From contig NZ_JAYXHR010000002.1 in the NCBI RefSeq assembly GCF_036017065.1, positions 1,364,001 through 1,428,000 on the forward strand: a stretch of DNA of 64,000 bases, written 5' to 3'. The DNA is from Uliginosibacterium sp036017065 (lineage in GTDB: Bacteria > Pseudomonadota > Gammaproteobacteria > Burkholderiales > Rhodocyclaceae). Positions 52,203-60,914 of this stretch are shown here, one piece after another. Numbering within the stretch: the first letter of the stretch is position 1; each line of letters begins with the position of its first letter. Below the pieces are notes generated by a model. That model was given only the letters and a program-made list of their open reading frames with translations. It was not told where the DNA came from and did no database searches. The position numbers were made by a program, and so were the translations under genes.

Positions 52203-52555
52203 GGCCGGCTTCATGGCAGTGGTTCGGCGTGGGTTGCCTGCTCGCACTCATTGCGCTCGGCGTGGCCTGGGAAATGTGGCTGGCGCCCTTGAAGCCCGGC
52301 GGCACCTGGTGGGTGTTGAAAGTCCTGCCGCTGCTCGCTGCCTTGCGCGGCATGCTGCATGGCCGCCGCTATACCTTCCAGTGGATGAGTCTTGCGGTGT
52401 GGCTGTACTTCACCGAAGGTATCGTGCGTGCGACCAGCGACAGCGGTGTATCGACGACACTGGGCTGGGCGCAGACCGTCCTGTCGGTCGGCCTCTTCGT
52501 GGCGTGTGCGGTGTATGCGAAGCGCACGGCACCGTCGAGGCAGGTGCAGGCATGA
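52199..52555 (+). CDS. DUF2069 small membrane protein
   Basis: 118 residues with three or four membrane segments (about 8-25, 33-48, 62-80, 92-108). The segments EMWLAPLKPGGTWWVLKVLPLL and YTFQWMSLAVWLYFTEGIVRA are typical of DUF2069. In many proteobacteria this gene follows wrbA, as here. Function unknown. Confidence 0.9.
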   Translation: MRPASWQWFGVGCLLALIALGVAWEMWLAPLKPGGTWWVLKVLPLLAALRGMLHGRRYTFQWMSLAVWLYFTEGIVRATSDSGVSTTLGWAQTVLSVGLFVACAVYAKRTAPSRQVQA

Positions 52556-52986
52556 CCGAGGTACGCCACGCGACCGGAGACGACCTCGCCGCAGTGCTGG
52601 AGCTGTACGACGACTACGATCGTGCACCGGAGCCACGGCCCGCCGACGGTGACGCGCTGCGCATCCTGAGCGCTCTCCGGGCGCAAGGGGCCTTGCTGGT
52701 GGCGGAGCATGACGGCTGTATCGTCGGTTCCTTCAGCCTGTATCTGTGCGCCAGCCTGGCGCATGGCGGCAGACCCTTTGCGGTGGTCGAGAACGTCATC
52801 GTCTCCGCGCCCGCGCGCCGCACCGGCGTGGGCCGCACGATGATGCGTCATGCGCAGGAGATGGCGCGCGCGGCGGGATGCTACAAGCTCATGCTGTGCA
52901 CCGGCAGGGCAGAGAACGTCGGTTTCTACGAGGCCTGCGGATTCCGCAACGACAAGTTCGGCTTGCAGATGCGTTTCGCCGCATGA
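52552..52986 (+). CDS. GNAT-family N-acetyltransferase
   Basis: 144 residues. ATGDDLAAVLELY at the start, VVENVIVSAPARRTGVGRTMMRHA holding the acetyl-CoA loop, and CKLMLCTGRAENVGFYEACGF-like motif B form a complete minimal GNAT domain. The start overlaps the DUF2069 stop (ATGA). Substrate unknown. It faces the cupin gene across 18 bases with no hairpin. Confidence 0.88.
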   Translation: MTEVRHATGDDLAAVLELYDDYDRAPEPRPADGDALRILSALRAQGALLVAEHDGCIVGSFSLYLCASLAHGGRPFAVVENVIVSAPARRTGVGRTMMRHAQEMARAAGCYKLMLCTGRAENVGFYEACGFRNDKFGLQMRFAA

Positions 52987-53004
52987 CGTCCGCAAGGCGA
53001 CGTC

Positions 53005-53346
53005 TCAGGCCGGCTTACGGTCGCCGTTGACTGCGGGCTGGGAAACGACCAGGAAGCGCACGTCGTCCTGCCCGCGATTGAAGAACTGGTGCGGCACGCC
53101 GGCAGGTATCGCGAGGCTGTCGCCCGCCTGCAGTGCGAACTCCCTGCCTTCCACCTCGATGACGGCCTTGCCGGCCAGCACGTAGAAGCACTGTTGCGTG
53201 TGGACGTGGGTGTGCCGCGTTTCGCTCTTGCCGGGCGGCACGCGCTCTTCGATCACTGACAGCGCTGCATCCTTGAGCAGGTGCCAGCCATCGCAGCCAT
53301 CACCCCACAGATAGTGATCGGCGTTTGCCCGCGAGCGGATTTCCAT
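53005..53346 (-). CDS. Single-domain cupin with complete metal site
   Basis: 113 residues. Cupin motif 1 is HTHVHTQQCFYVLAG (two His, Gln/Glu) and motif 2 GDSLAIPAGVPHQFFN. Unlike the cupin at 34321 it keeps the metal-binding residues. It probably binds a divalent metal; the substrate is unknown. The ATG shares one base with the leuA stop (TGATG), so it is the distal gene of the pssA-leuA group. Confidence 0.87.
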   Translation of the reverse strand: MEIRSRANADHYLWGDGCDGWHLLKDAALSVIEERVPPGKSETRHTHVHTQQCFYVLAGKAVIEVEGREFALQAGDSLAIPAGVPHQFFNRGQDDVRFLVVSQPAVNGDRKPA

Positions 53347-54890
53347 CAGGGCGTTTCGCCCTGTGGATCCACACGCAGCGTGTTGGTATGCAGCTTGTTC
53401 AGCGCGTTGAGGTAGGCCTTGGCGGAGGCGACGATGATGTCGGTATCCGCGCCCTGGCCATTCACCACGCGACTACCCTTGGCGAGACGCACGGTGACTT
53501 CGCCTTGCGCATCGGTGCCGGTGGTGATGGCATTCACCGAGTACAGCAGCAATTGCGCGTCGCTTTGCGCGACCTTCTCGATGGCACGGAAGCTGGCGTC
53601 GACAGGGCCGGAGCCGGTGGACTCGGTGCGATGTTCCTTGCCGGCGATGTTCAGCGTGAGCGCGGCCTGTGGCGCCTCGCCGGTTTCGGAATGCACGCGC
53701 GAGGCGACCAGCTTGAAGTGCTCGTCCTCGGGCGTCACGGTCTCGTCCGACATCAGCGCATGCAGGTCTTCGTCGAAGATTTCCTGCTTTTTGTCGGCGA
53801 GTTCCTTGAAGCGCGCGAAGGCGGCGTTGAGCTGTTCTTCCGATTCGATGCCGATGCCGATTTCCTGCAGACGCGCGCGAAAGGCGTTGCGCCCCGACAG
53901 CTTGCCCAGCGTCAGGCGGTTGGCGGTCCAGCCCACGTCCTCGGCGCGCATGATCTCGTAGGTTTCGCGGTGCTTCAGCACGCCATCCTGGTGAATGCCG
54001 GACTCATGCGCGAAGGCGTTGGCGCCGACGATGGCCTTGTTGGGCTGCACCGGGTAGCCGGTGATCTGCGACACCAGTTTGGAGGCCGGCACGATCTGCG
54101 TAGTGTCGATGCGGGTGTGCACCGGGAAGAGATCGCCGCGCGTGCGCACCGCCATCACCACTTCTTCCATCGACGCATTGCCCGCGCGCTCGCCCAGTCC
54201 GTTCACCGTGCATTCCACCTGGCGCGCGCCGGCCATTACGGCGGCCAGCGAGTTGGCGACGGCGAGACCGAGGTCGTTGTGGCAATGCACCGACCACACC
54301 ACCTTGTCGGCATTGGGCACGCGGGCGATCAGCGAACGGATCAGTTCGGCGAACTGCTCCGGCGTGTTGTAGCCCACGGTGTCGGGCACGTTGATGGTCT
54401 TCGCGCCGGCGGCGATGACGCGCTCGAAGACGCGGCACAGGAAGTCCACTTCCGAGCGGCCGGCGTCCTCGGCGGAGAACTCCACGTCGTCGGTGTACGC
54501 ACGCGCCCAGCCGATGGCGCGCACGGCCTGCTCGACCACCTGGTCGGGCGCCATGCGCAGCTTCTTCTCCATGTGGATCGGGCTGGTGGCGATGAAGGTG
54601 TGGATGCGGCCGGATTTTGCCGGTGTGATCGCCTCGCCGGCACGGCGGATGTCGTTCTCGTTGGCGCGGGCCAGCGAACACACGGTGGAGTCCTGCACTG
54701 CCTCCGCCACCGCGCGCACCGCCTCGAAGTCGCCGTTGGAGGCGGCTGCGAAGCCGGCCTCGATGACGTCGACGCGCATGCGTTCGAGCTGCCGCGCGAT
54801 GCGTACCTTCTCCTCACGCGTCATCGACGCGCCGGGGCTCTGCTCGCCGTCGCGCAGCGTGGTGTCGAAGATGACGAGACGATCGGTCAT
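53346..54890 (-). CDS. leuA: 2-isopropylmalate synthase
   Basis: 514 residues, long (type I) form. The N-terminal FDTTLRDGEQSPGASM motif carries the catalytic arginine and metal aspartate, HCHNDLGLAVAN supplies the metal histidines, and a C-terminal leucine-binding regulatory domain begins near residue 390. It catalyses the first committed step of leucine synthesis from 2-oxoisovalerate and acetyl-CoA, and is feedback-inhibited by leucine in this family. It follows pssA by 13 bases. Confidence 0.98.
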   Translation of the reverse strand: MTDRLVIFDTTLRDGEQSPGASMTREEKVRIARQLERMRVDVIEAGFAAASNGDFEAVRAVAEAVQDSTVCSLARANENDIRRAGEAITPAKSGRIHTFIATSPIHMEKKLRMAPDQVVEQAVRAIGWARAYTDDVEFSAEDAGRSEVDFLCRVFERVIAAGAKTINVPDTVGYNTPEQFAELIRSLIARVPNADKVVWSVHCHNDLGLAVANSLAAVMAGARQVECTVNGLGERAGNASMEEVVMAVRTRGDLFPVHTRIDTTQIVPASKLVSQITGYPVQPNKAIVGANAFAHESGIHQDGVLKHRETYEIMRAEDVGWTANRLTLGKLSGRNAFRARLQEIGIGIESEEQLNAAFARFKELADKKQEIFDEDLHALMSDETVTPEDEHFKLVASRVHSETGEAPQAALTLNIAGKEHRTESTGSGPVDASFRAIEKVAQSDAQLLLYSVNAITTGTDAQGEVTVRLAKGSRVVNGQGADTDIIVASAKAYLNALNKLHTNTLRVDPQGETP

Positions 54891-54903
54891 GGCGGAGCTC
54901 CGC

Positions 54904-55740
54904 TCAGGACGCGCTGGCCGGGCGCCGCTTGCGCAGCAGGCGCCACACGTACATCACGTAACCGGACAGGGCGTAGCAGATGAACAGTGCGAACAGCACG
55001 CCGGGTGGGTAGCTGCTCAGCACGATGAGGGCGACGACGAACAGCAGGGCGACCGCGAAGGGCACGCTGCGGCGCAGGTTGATGCTCTTGCCGCTGTAGA
55101 AGAACACGTTGCTCACCATGCTGACGCCGGCGAACACGGTGATGGCACAGGCGAAGTAACGCACGTCGGGCCCGGCGATCTCGTTGTCCAGCATCAGCCA
55201 CACGAAGCCGGCCACCAGCGCCGCGGCGGCGGGGCTGGGCAGGCCCTGGAAGAAGCGCTTGTCGACGACGGCGATGTTGGTGTTGAAACGGGCCAGGCGC
55301 AGGGCGGCGGCGGCGCAATAGACGAAGGCACAGATCCAGCCCAGCTTGCCGAGGTCGCGCATCGCCCATTCATAGACGACCAGAGAGGGGGCGGCGCCGA
55401 AGGACACCATGTCGGCCAGCGAGTCGTACTCCGCACCGAACTGGCTCTGCGTGTTGGTCAGGCGCGCGACGCGGCCGTCCAGGCTATCGAGCACCATCGC
55501 GATGAAGATCGCGACCACCGCGTGCTCGTAGCGGCCGTTCATGGCCTGCACGATGGCGTAGAAGCCGCAGAAAAGGCAGCCGGTGGTGAAGAGATTGGGC
55601 AGGATGTAGATGCCGCGGCGGCGCTTCTCCAGCGCGTGCGTGTCGGCGGGCAGCGGATCGTTCTCGAAATCCAAGGCGCATTGCTCCTGTGGGTGTGGCG
55701 CGATCGCAATCGCAATCGACATGACGGCAATCGAAGGCAT
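54904..55740 (-). CDS. pssA: CDP-diacylglycerol-serine O-phosphatidyltransferase
   Basis: Up to 278 residues. The CDP-alcohol phosphotransferase motif is DSLDGRVARLTNTQSQFGAE followed by YDSLADMVSFG, and there are about eight membrane segments starting near residue 50. It makes phosphatidylserine, the precursor of phosphatidylethanolamine. The start is uncertain: ATG 55740 has no clear ribosome site, whereas TTG 55674 has AGGAGC nine bases upstream and would give 256 residues. In related genomes psd often lies between ilvC and pssA; here an acetyltransferase gene takes that place. Confidence 0.94.
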   Translation of the reverse strand: MPSIAVMSIAIAIAPHPQEQCALDFENDPLPADTHALEKRRRGIYILPNLFTTGCLFCGFYAIVQAMNGRYEHAVVAIFIAMVLDSLDGRVARLTNTQSQFGAEYDSLADMVSFGAAPSLVVYEWAMRDLGKLGWICAFVYCAAAALRLARFNTNIAVVDKRFFQGLPSPAAAALVAGFVWLMLDNEIAGPDVRYFACAITVFAGVSMVSNVFFYSGKSINLRRSVPFAVALLFVVALIVLSSYPPGVLFALFICYALSGYVMYVWRLLRKRRPASAS

Positions 55741-55876
55741 TCAGCCCGGTCGAATGGTAGCAAGGCGGTCCTGCCAACGGGTGAGGCAGCACAAAGTAAG
55801 TCCTGTTCCCGTCGCGGTTATCGCATGGCGTCTGGTCTCGGCTTAGCACATCAGGGGCGCCGCGGCCAGGCAAGCA

Positions 55877-56416
55877 CTACGTGGCTACGGGATCGTCCCG
55901 CAGCAGTCCGTACAGCACGGTGTCGTCGAGTTCGCCGAAGTGGAGATGGGCGCACCGCAGGGTGTCTTCGTGGCGGAAACCCGCTTTGCGCATGACCTGG
56001 CCGGAAGCCGGATTGGCGGCGCGGTGCCGGCCGGTGATGCGGATCAGCCCGCCGTCGCCCAGCGCCCAGCGGCACACCGCCTGCAGTGCTTCGGTCGCGA
56101 TGCCGAGCCCGTGATGCGCCTCGCCCAGCCAGTAGCCGATCTCCGCCTGATGGCCTGCCACCATGCGATGCAGCCCCATGACGCCGACCAGTCGCTGCGG
56201 GTGGCGGATGGCCCAGACCAGGTCGCTGCCCCTTTCCCGCAAGACAGGATGGGTCGAGATCCATGCCGCTGCGGCACCGACCGGATAGGGGTGAGGCACT
56301 GCGACGGTCATGCGTGCGATGGCGAAGGACGACGCCATGCGGGTGACATCGTCCGCATCGGCGAGTGTCAGCTCATCGAGGCGCAAGCGCGAGGTGTACA
56401 GGACGGGGAGTTGCAT
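55877..56416 (-). CDS. GNAT acetyltransferase, RimJ/RimL-like
   Basis: 179 residues from ATG 56416 (GGAG upstream). LYTSRLRLDELTLADADDVTRMA at the start, then IGYWLGEAHHGLGIATEALQAV with the acetyl-CoA loop and ANPASGQVMRKAGF, fit Acetyltransf_3. An open extension to 56566 runs through the ilvC terminator and into ilvC and is rejected. It lies between ilvC and pssA on the same strand, after the terminator, so it is probably transcribed separately. Substrate unknown. Confidence 0.87.
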   Translation of the reverse strand: MQLPVLYTSRLRLDELTLADADDVTRMASSFAIARMTVAVPHPYPVGAAAAWISTHPVLRERGSDLVWAIRHPQRLVGVMGLHRMVAGHQAEIGYWLGEAHHGLGIATEALQAVCRWALGDGGLIRITGRHRAANPASGQVMRKAGFRHEDTLRCAHLHFGELDDTVLYGLLRDDPVAT

Positions 56417-56470
56417 GCGGTTTCTCCGGTGGTGAGACACACAGGCAAGGCGGGAAAGCGGAGGCAAACA

Positions 56471-56497
56471 AAAAGGCCGCCTTGCGGGCGGCCTTTT
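56471..56497 (-). terminator. Terminator of the ilvIHC operon
   Basis: Stem AAAAGGCCGCC/GGCGGCCTTTT (56471-56481 with 56487-56497), loop TTGCG, 27 bases beyond the ilvC stop, with a T run in the minus direction. Confidence 0.9.
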
Positions 56498-56523
56498 CAA
56501 TGGCGCGAAGCCGCGCGTACTGC

Positions 56524-57540
56524 TTAGTTCTTGGACTGGTCGACCAGCTTGTTCTTGGAGATCCACGGCATCATCGCGCGCAGCTGCGAACCGACCTGCT
56601 CGATCGGGTGGGCAGCGGTCAGGCGGCGGCGGGCGGTCATGCTCGGGTAGTTGGTCTTGCCTTCCTGGATGAACATCTTGGCGTATTCACCGGTCTGGAT
56701 GCGCTTCAACGCGGCGCGCATGGCTTCCTTGGACTGGGCGTTGATGACTTCCGGGCCGGTCACGTACTCGCCGTACTCGGCGTTGTTCGAGATCGAGTAG
56801 TTCATGTTGGCGATGCCGCCCTCGTACATCAGGTCGACGATCAGCTTCAGCTCGTGCAGGCACTCGAAGTAGGCCATCTCGGGGGCATAGCCGGCTTCCA
56901 CCAGCACTTCGAAGCCGGCCTTCACCAGCTCGACGGCGCCGCCGCACAGCACGGCCTGTTCGCCAAACAGGTCGGTCTCGGTTTCTTCACGGAAATCGGT
57001 CTCGATCACGCCACCCTTGGTGCCGCCGTTGGCAGCCGCGTAGGACAGGGCGACGTCCTTGGCCTTGCCGGACTTGTCCTGGTAGATGGCGATCAGGGAC
57101 GGCACGCCGCCACCCTTCAGGTACTCGGAGCGCACCGTGTGGCCGGGGCCCTTCGGGGCGACCATGATCACGTCGAGGTCGGCGCGCGGGATGACCTGGT
57201 TGTAGTGGATGTTGAAGCCGTGGGCGAAGGCCAGGGTGGCGCCTTGCTTGATGTTCGGCTCGACGTTGTTCTTGTACACCTCGGGGATGTTCTCGTCGGG
57301 CAGCAGGATCATGACGACGTCGGCAGCCTTCACCGCGTCATTCACCTCGGCAACCTTGATGCCGGCGGCTTCGACCTTGGACCAGGACGCGCCGCCCTTG
57401 CGCAGACCGACGACGACGTTGACGCCGCTGTCGCGCAGGTTCTGGGCGTGGGCGTGGCCTTGCGAGCCGTAGCCGATGATGGCGACCTGCTTGCCCTTGA
57501 TTAGGGAGAGGTCGGCGTCCTTGTCGTAATAGACTTTCAT
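56524..57540 (-). CDS. ilvC: Ketol-acid reductoisomerase
   Basis: 338 residues, class I (short) form. NADPH-binding GYGSQGHAHAQNLRDSG lies near residue 25. The metal-binding residues are in ETDFREETETDLFGEQ and the C-terminal knotted domain. It converts acetolactate or acetohydroxybutyrate to dihydroxy acids in valine and isoleucine synthesis. It is the last gene of ilvIHC and is followed by a strong terminator. Confidence 0.98.
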   Translation of the reverse strand: MKVYYDKDADLSLIKGKQVAIIGYGSQGHAHAQNLRDSGVNVVVGLRKGGASWSKVEAAGIKVAEVNDAVKAADVVMILLPDENIPEVYKNNVEPNIKQGATLAFAHGFNIHYNQVIPRADLDVIMVAPKGPGHTVRSEYLKGGGVPSLIAIYQDKSGKAKDVALSYAAANGGTKGGVIETDFREETETDLFGEQAVLCGGAVELVKAGFEVLVEAGYAPEMAYFECLHELKLIVDLMYEGGIANMNYSISNNAEYGEYVTGPEVINAQSKEAMRAALKRIQTGEYAKMFIQEGKTNYPSMTARRRLTAAHPIEQVGSQLRAMMPWISKNKLVDQSKN

Positions 57541-57592
57541 GAGAGTTCCTTTGTTTCGAGGGAGTCGAAGCGCGCCGCGCGGCGCCGCTCCG

Positions 57593-58084
57593 TCAGACTT
57601 TGAGAATACGGTCGCCGCGGCCGATGCCCGATACGCCGGTGCGTACGGTTTCGAGGATCAGTTCGCGGTCGATGGCGCTGATGAAGGAGTCGAGTTTGTC
57701 CTGCGAGCCGGTGAGCTCCACGACGTAGCTGGAATCGGTGACGTCGATGATGCGGCCGCGGAAGATATCCACCATGCGCTTCATCTCCTCGCGGTCCTTG
57801 CCCACGGCGCGCACCTTGATGAGCATCAGCTCGCGCTCGATGTGGGCGGCTTCCGAGAGGTCCACCACCTTCACCACCTCGATCAGCTTGTTGAGCTGCT
57901 TGGTGATTTGCTCGACCACGTCGTCCGATCCGGAGGTGACGATGGTCATGCGCGACATCGACGGATCTTCGGTCGGTGCCACGGTCAGCGATTCAATGTT
58001 GTAGCCGCGTGCCGAGAACAGGCCCGAGACGCGGGAGAGGGCGCCGGCTTCGTTTTCCAGCAGCAGGGAAATGACGTGTCGCAT
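57593..58084 (-). CDS. ilvH: Acetolactate synthase small (regulatory) subunit
   Basis: 163 residues. The N-terminal ACT domain MRHVISLLLENEAGALSRVSGLFSARGYNIESL binds valine, and the C-terminal domain is full length. It activates and confers feedback inhibition on the large subunit encoded 10 bases upstream. Confidence 0.97.
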   Translation of the reverse strand: MRHVISLLLENEAGALSRVSGLFSARGYNIESLTVAPTEDPSMSRMTIVTSGSDDVVEQITKQLNKLIEVVKVVDLSEAAHIERELMLIKVRAVGKDREEMKRMVDIFRGRIIDVTDSSYVVELTGSQDKLDSFISAIDRELILETVRTGVSGIGRGDRILKV

Positions 58085-58094
58085 GGTCGGTCGC

Positions 58095-59804
58095 TTACAG
58101 GTCTTCGGAACCCAGGATCATCTCGGTGAGGCCCTTGCCGCCTTGCACCATCGGGTAGACGTTCTCGGTCGGGTCGACCTGGAAGTCGAGGAAGACCAAG
58201 TCGTTCTTGTGCTTGGTGTACACCTCGCGCAGCACCGGTTCGACGTCCGAAGGCTTCGTCACCTGGATGCCGATGTGGCCATAGGCTTCGGCCAGCTTGG
58301 CGAAGTCGGGCAGCGAATCCATGTAGGACTCGGAGTAGCGGTTGCCGTGGAAGAACTGCTGCCACTGGCGAACCATGCCCAGGTAGCGGTTGTTCAGGCT
58401 CAGCACCTTGATCGGCAGGCGGAACTGCTTGCAGGTGGACAGTTCCTGGATGCACATCTGGATGGAGCCTTCGCCGGTGATGACGGCGACCGGCTTGTCC
58501 GGGTGCGCAAGCTGCACGCCCATCGCGGCCGGCAGGCCGAAGCCCATGGTGCCCAGGCCACCGGAGTTGATCCAGCGGCGCGGTTCGTCGAAGTGGTAGT
58601 ACTGCGCGGCCCACATCTGGTGCTGGCCGACGTCGGAACACACGAAGGCATCGCCGCTGGTGACCTCCCACAGCTTCTGCACGACGAACTGCGGTTTGAT
58701 GACCTCGTCCGAGTTCTTGTAGACCATGCACTGCTTGCTGCGCCACTCGTCGATCTGGCGCCACCAGGCCGAAGTGTTCTCGGGGTTCGGCTTCTCGCCG
58801 GCCTCGATCAGGCGCGCCAGTTCTTCCAGCACTTCCTTCACGTCGCCGACGATGGGCACGTCCACCTTCACCCGCTTGGAGATGGAGGACGGGTCGATGT
58901 CGATGTGGATGATCTTGCGCGGCTCGGCCTGGAAGTGCTTCGGGTCGCCGATCACGCGGTCGTCGAAGCGCGCGCCCACGGCCAGCAGCACGTCGCAGTA
59001 GTGCATGGCCATGTTGGCTTCGTAGGTGCCATGCATGCCCAGCATGCCGACGAACTGCTTGTCGGAGGCGGGGTAGCCGCCCAGGCCCATCAGCGTGTTG
59101 GTGACCGGGAAGCCGAGCTGGCGGGCCAGCTTGGTCACTTGCTTGGCGGCGTCGGACAGGATCACGCCGCCGCCGGTGTAGATCATCGGGCGCTTGGCTT
59201 CCAGCAGCAGCTGGGCCGCCTTGCGGATCTGGCCGCTGTGACCCTTGACCACCGGGTTGTACGAGCGCAGCGAAACTTCCTGCGGGTAGCTGTACTCGGC
59301 GCGCTGGGCGGTGATGTCCTTGGGGATATCCACCAGCACCGGGCCGGGGCGGCCGGTTTTCGCGATGTAGAACGCCTTCTTGATCGCCGGGGCGATGTCG
59401 CGGATGTCCTTCACCAGGATGTTGTGCTTGACGCATGGGCGCGTGATGCCCACCGTGTCGACTTCCTGGAAGGCATCCAGGCCGATGGCGGCAGTCGGCA
59501 CCTGGCCGCTGATGATCACCATCGGGATCGAGTCCATGTAGGCGGTCGCGATGCCGGTCACGGCATTGGTCGCGCCGGGACCGGAGGTCACCAGCGCAAC
59601 GCCCACCTTGTCGGTGCTGCGCGCATAGCCGTCGGCGGCGTGGACTGCAGCCTGCTCGTGACGGACGAGGACGTGGCGAACCTGTTCCTGCTTGAACAGT
59701 TCGTCATAAATGAACAGTACAGCGCCACCCGGATAACCGAAAAGGTACTCGACCTTTTCTTCCTGGAGACACCTGACTACAATCTCGGCACCCGTCAAGA
59801 CCAT
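58095..59804 (-). CDS. ilvI: Acetolactate synthase large (catalytic) subunit
   Basis: 569 residues. The three ThDP-enzyme domains are complete. The catalytic glutamate is in VRHEQAAVHAADGYAR (about residue 47), the quinone/FAD region is central, and the ThDP-binding GEGSIQMCIQELST segment lies near residue 445. It makes acetolactate and acetohydroxybutyrate. First gene of ilvI-ilvH-ilvC; the symbol ilvB is also used for this protein. A short leader reading frame lies 64 bases upstream. Confidence 0.97.
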   Translation of the reverse strand: MVLTGAEIVVRCLQEEKVEYLFGYPGGAVLFIYDELFKQEQVRHVLVRHEQAAVHAADGYARSTDKVGVALVTSGPGATNAVTGIATAYMDSIPMVIISGQVPTAAIGLDAFQEVDTVGITRPCVKHNILVKDIRDIAPAIKKAFYIAKTGRPGPVLVDIPKDITAQRAEYSYPQEVSLRSYNPVVKGHSGQIRKAAQLLLEAKRPMIYTGGGVILSDAAKQVTKLARQLGFPVTNTLMGLGGYPASDKQFVGMLGMHGTYEANMAMHYCDVLLAVGARFDDRVIGDPKHFQAEPRKIIHIDIDPSSISKRVKVDVPIVGDVKEVLEELARLIEAGEKPNPENTSAWWRQIDEWRSKQCMVYKNSDEVIKPQFVVQKLWEVTSGDAFVCSDVGQHQMWAAQYYHFDEPRRWINSGGLGTMGFGLPAAMGVQLAHPDKPVAVITGEGSIQMCIQELSTCKQFRLPIKVLSLNNRYLGMVRQWQQFFHGNRYSESYMDSLPDFAKLAEAYGHIGIQVTKPSDVEPVLREVYTKHKNDLVFLDFQVDPTENVYPMVQGGKGLTEMILGSEDL

Positions 59805-59868
59805 TGCTGCACCTAGGCAAAACCCCCCAATAAGGAACCCGCTACCTTACCGGCGCCACAGATTCCGG

Positions 59869-59895
59869 TCAAGGCAACGGGGCGCAACAACGCAT
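59869..59895 (-). promoter_or_regulatory. Possible leader peptide and hairpin upstream of ilvI
   Basis: An eight-codon frame on the minus strand reads MRCCAPLP. Just beyond it CCTTGACCGG can pair with CCGGTAAGG (one bulge, 11-base loop), and a G-run followed by TTTT lies 40 bases further. The layout recalls an attenuator, but the peptide lacks the runs of Leu, Val or Ile codons expected for ilv control. The call is tentative. Confidence 0.3.
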
Positions 59896-59922
59896 AACTA
59901 CGCGCTCAATACGGGGTAGATC

Positions 59923-60489
59923 CTGGCATCACGCAGCGAACTCTCGGACTTTCTCGCTTCCGTCGAACGGCGCGCCTTCCGTCAGGCGCAGTACGCCGTG
60001 CGCGACGAAGAGGCCGCGCTCGACATCGTGCAGGACGCGATGCTCAAGCTGGCCGAGAAGTACAGTGGCCGGCCCGCCGAAGAGCTGCCGCTGCTGTTCC
60101 AGCGCATCCTCCAGAACGCCATCCGCGACTGGTTCCGCCGCAGCAAGGTGCGCAGCATGTGGACCACGCTGCTGTCCGCCTTCGGCGTCGGCGAGGATGG
60201 CGAAGAATTCGATCCGCTCGAAACTCTGGAAAGTGCCGACGAGTCGAAGCACGAGCCCGATCCCCGCACCCACCTCGAGCGCAGCCAGGTGCTGGCGCTG
60301 ATCGAGCGGGAGATCGAAAGATTGCCGGCACGTCAACGTGAGGCCTTCCTGATGCGTTACTGGGAAGAAATGGACATCGCGGAAACCGCCGCGGCGATGG
60401 GATGCTCGGAAGGCAGTGTCAAGACGCACTGCTCGCGCGCCACCCATACGCTGGCGGCCGCCTTGCGTGCCAAAGGGATAACACTATGA
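59923..60489 (+). CDS. ECF-type RNA polymerase sigma factor (RpoE-like)
   Basis: About 188 residues if read from CTG 59923. Region 2 contains RAFRQAQYAVRDEEAALDIVQDAMLKLAEKY and WFRRSKVRS, and region 4 LPARQREAFLMRYWEEMDIAETAAAM with the helix-turn-helix SEGSVKTHCSRA. The first ATG/GTG/TTG codon in frame is GTG 59998, which would delete helix one of region 2. The sequence SELSDFLASVERRAF upstream looks like genuine sigma-factor coding, and a stop (TAG 59917) lies just before. A CTG or ATC start is therefore proposed. The DUF3619 gene follows with an ATGA overlap; it may encode a membrane anti-sigma factor. Confidence 0.88.
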   Translation: MASRSELSDFLASVERRAFRQAQYAVRDEEAALDIVQDAMLKLAEKYSGRPAEELPLLFQRILQNAIRDWFRRSKVRSMWTTLLSAFGVGEDGEEFDPLETLESADESKHEPDPRTHLERSQVLALIEREIERLPARQREAFLMRYWEEMDIAETAAAMGCSEGSVKTHCSRATHTLAAALRAKGITL

Positions 60490-60914
60490 ACCAGCCAGCC
60501 CCCCAAGATGACCTGCACTTGCTGTCCGAAGCCGCCGAGCGCGAGTTCGGCCTGAAGCTGCGCAACAAGCTCAATGCCGGACTGAACGGCCTGGACACCG
60601 CGACGGCCCAGCGCCTGCAATCGGCCCGCCAGGTTGCGCTGGCGCGTCATGCCGTGGTTGCTGAATCGCGCTTTTCGCTGGCCGGCGCCGGTCGCGGCTT
60701 GCTGACCCTGGGCATGGAATACGGCGGTGGCCTGGCGCTGTCGCTGGCCCTGCTGGTGGCCGTGGCGGGCACCGACTACTGGATGGGACTGGAACGCAAT
60801 ACCGAAATGGCCGAGGTCGACAGCCAGCTACTGGTAGACGATCTGCCTATCGATGCCTATCTGGACAAGGGATTCGACGCATGGCTACGCATGTCCGAGC
60901 CCGACGCCAGCTGA
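60486..60914 (+). CDS. DUF3619 membrane protein (candidate anti-sigma factor)
   Basis: 142 residues. A cytoplasmic N-terminal helical part (AEREFGLKLRNKLNAGLNGLDTATAQRL) is followed by a single membrane segment near residues 78-95 (GGGLALSLALLVAVAG) and a C-terminal periplasmic tail. The arrangement and its position directly after the sigma-factor gene suggest sigma-factor control. That is inference; the family has no known function. It overlaps the next gene by 34 bases. Confidence 0.85.
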   Translation: MNQPAPQDDLHLLSEAAEREFGLKLRNKLNAGLNGLDTATAQRLQSARQVALARHAVVAESRFSLAGAGRGLLTLGMEYGGGLALSLALLVAVAGTDYWMGLERNTEMAEVDSQLLVDDLPIDAYLDKGFDAWLRMSEPDAS

